This document shows positions 28,946 to 28,964 of a DNA stretch of 28,964 bases, piece by piece. The notes under the pieces were generated by a model that saw only the letters and a list, made by a program, of their open reading frames with translations, was not told the origin of the DNA and did no database searches. The stretch's first letter is position 1, and the number at the start of each line of letters is the position of its first letter. The DNA comes from Paulinella micropora (Eukaryota > Cercozoa > Imbricatea > Euglyphida), in NCBI GenBank assembly GCA_009731375.1, contig BJOX01000276.1, positions 236,524 to 265,487 on the forward strand. Direction: 5' to 3'. The position numbers were made by a program, and so were the translations under genes.

Positions 28946-28964
28946 GGGGGGGGGGGGGGGGGGG
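28421..28964. repeat. AT-rich terminal region with TA, TG and poly-G repeats
   Basis: TA-rich repeats occupy about 28470-28580, a TG run lies at about 28917-28945, and a G homopolymer of at least 19 ends the window. No gene was found. Confidence 0.8.

Overview
The window is eukaryotic genomic DNA. Protein-coding exons are separated by short GT-AG introns of about 50-60 nt, microsatellites are frequent, there are three runs of N, and most of the right two thirds is LTR retrotransposon sequence of the Ty1/copia superfamily plus small TA-flanked inverted-repeat elements. I cannot name the lineage with confidence. A protist, alga or early-branching animal with compact introns would all fit. No bacterial operon, CRISPR array, rRNA or tRNA gene was found.

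Layout. (1) 309-6374, plus strand: one large multi-exon host gene of roughly 1,400 codons and unknown function. It has a 0.9 kb intron made almost entirely of TTGC-type repeats, two separate clusters of tandemly duplicated exons (1600-2098 and 3958-4538), a 45-bp coding minisatellite, an acidic Glu tract and a duplicated Cys-rich C-terminal module. (2) 7076-10914, minus strand: a decayed copia element (D) with Gag, zinc-knuckle, protease and integrase remnants. A second copy of its gag (C) lies at 12062-13510. (3) 13768-14155, minus strand: the 3' end of a third element (E), related to element A. (4) 14856-25412, plus strand: copia element A, flanked by a perfect 5-bp target duplication and split in its 3' LTR by a second, younger copia element B (17256-25228). 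B has recognisable LTRs, a primer-binding site, a long structured leader, gag, protease, integrase and RNase H, but its reverse transcriptase has been deleted. (5) Two related TA-flanked miniature inverted-repeat elements lie just outside A (14632-14848 and 25500-25770). (6) 27695-28185, minus strand: the last two exons of a second unknown host gene. The window ends in AT-rich microsatellites and poly-C/poly-G tracts.

How the parts relate. Elements A, B and E share features: LTRs starting with CAATGG or CATTGG, a GGGTTAT-type primer-binding site in A and B resembling the half-tRNA (initiator Met anticodon region) site of Drosophila copia, a G-rich polypurine tract, and a conserved motif in the 3' untranslated region. 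None of the copies keeps an intact reverse transcriptase, so none looks autonomous. The most unusual features are the Gag of element B, which carries two CCCH zinc fingers ahead of the usual CCHC knuckles, and a three-fold array of long hairpins in its leader. In the host gene, the repeated whole intron-plus-exon units are the most striking feature.
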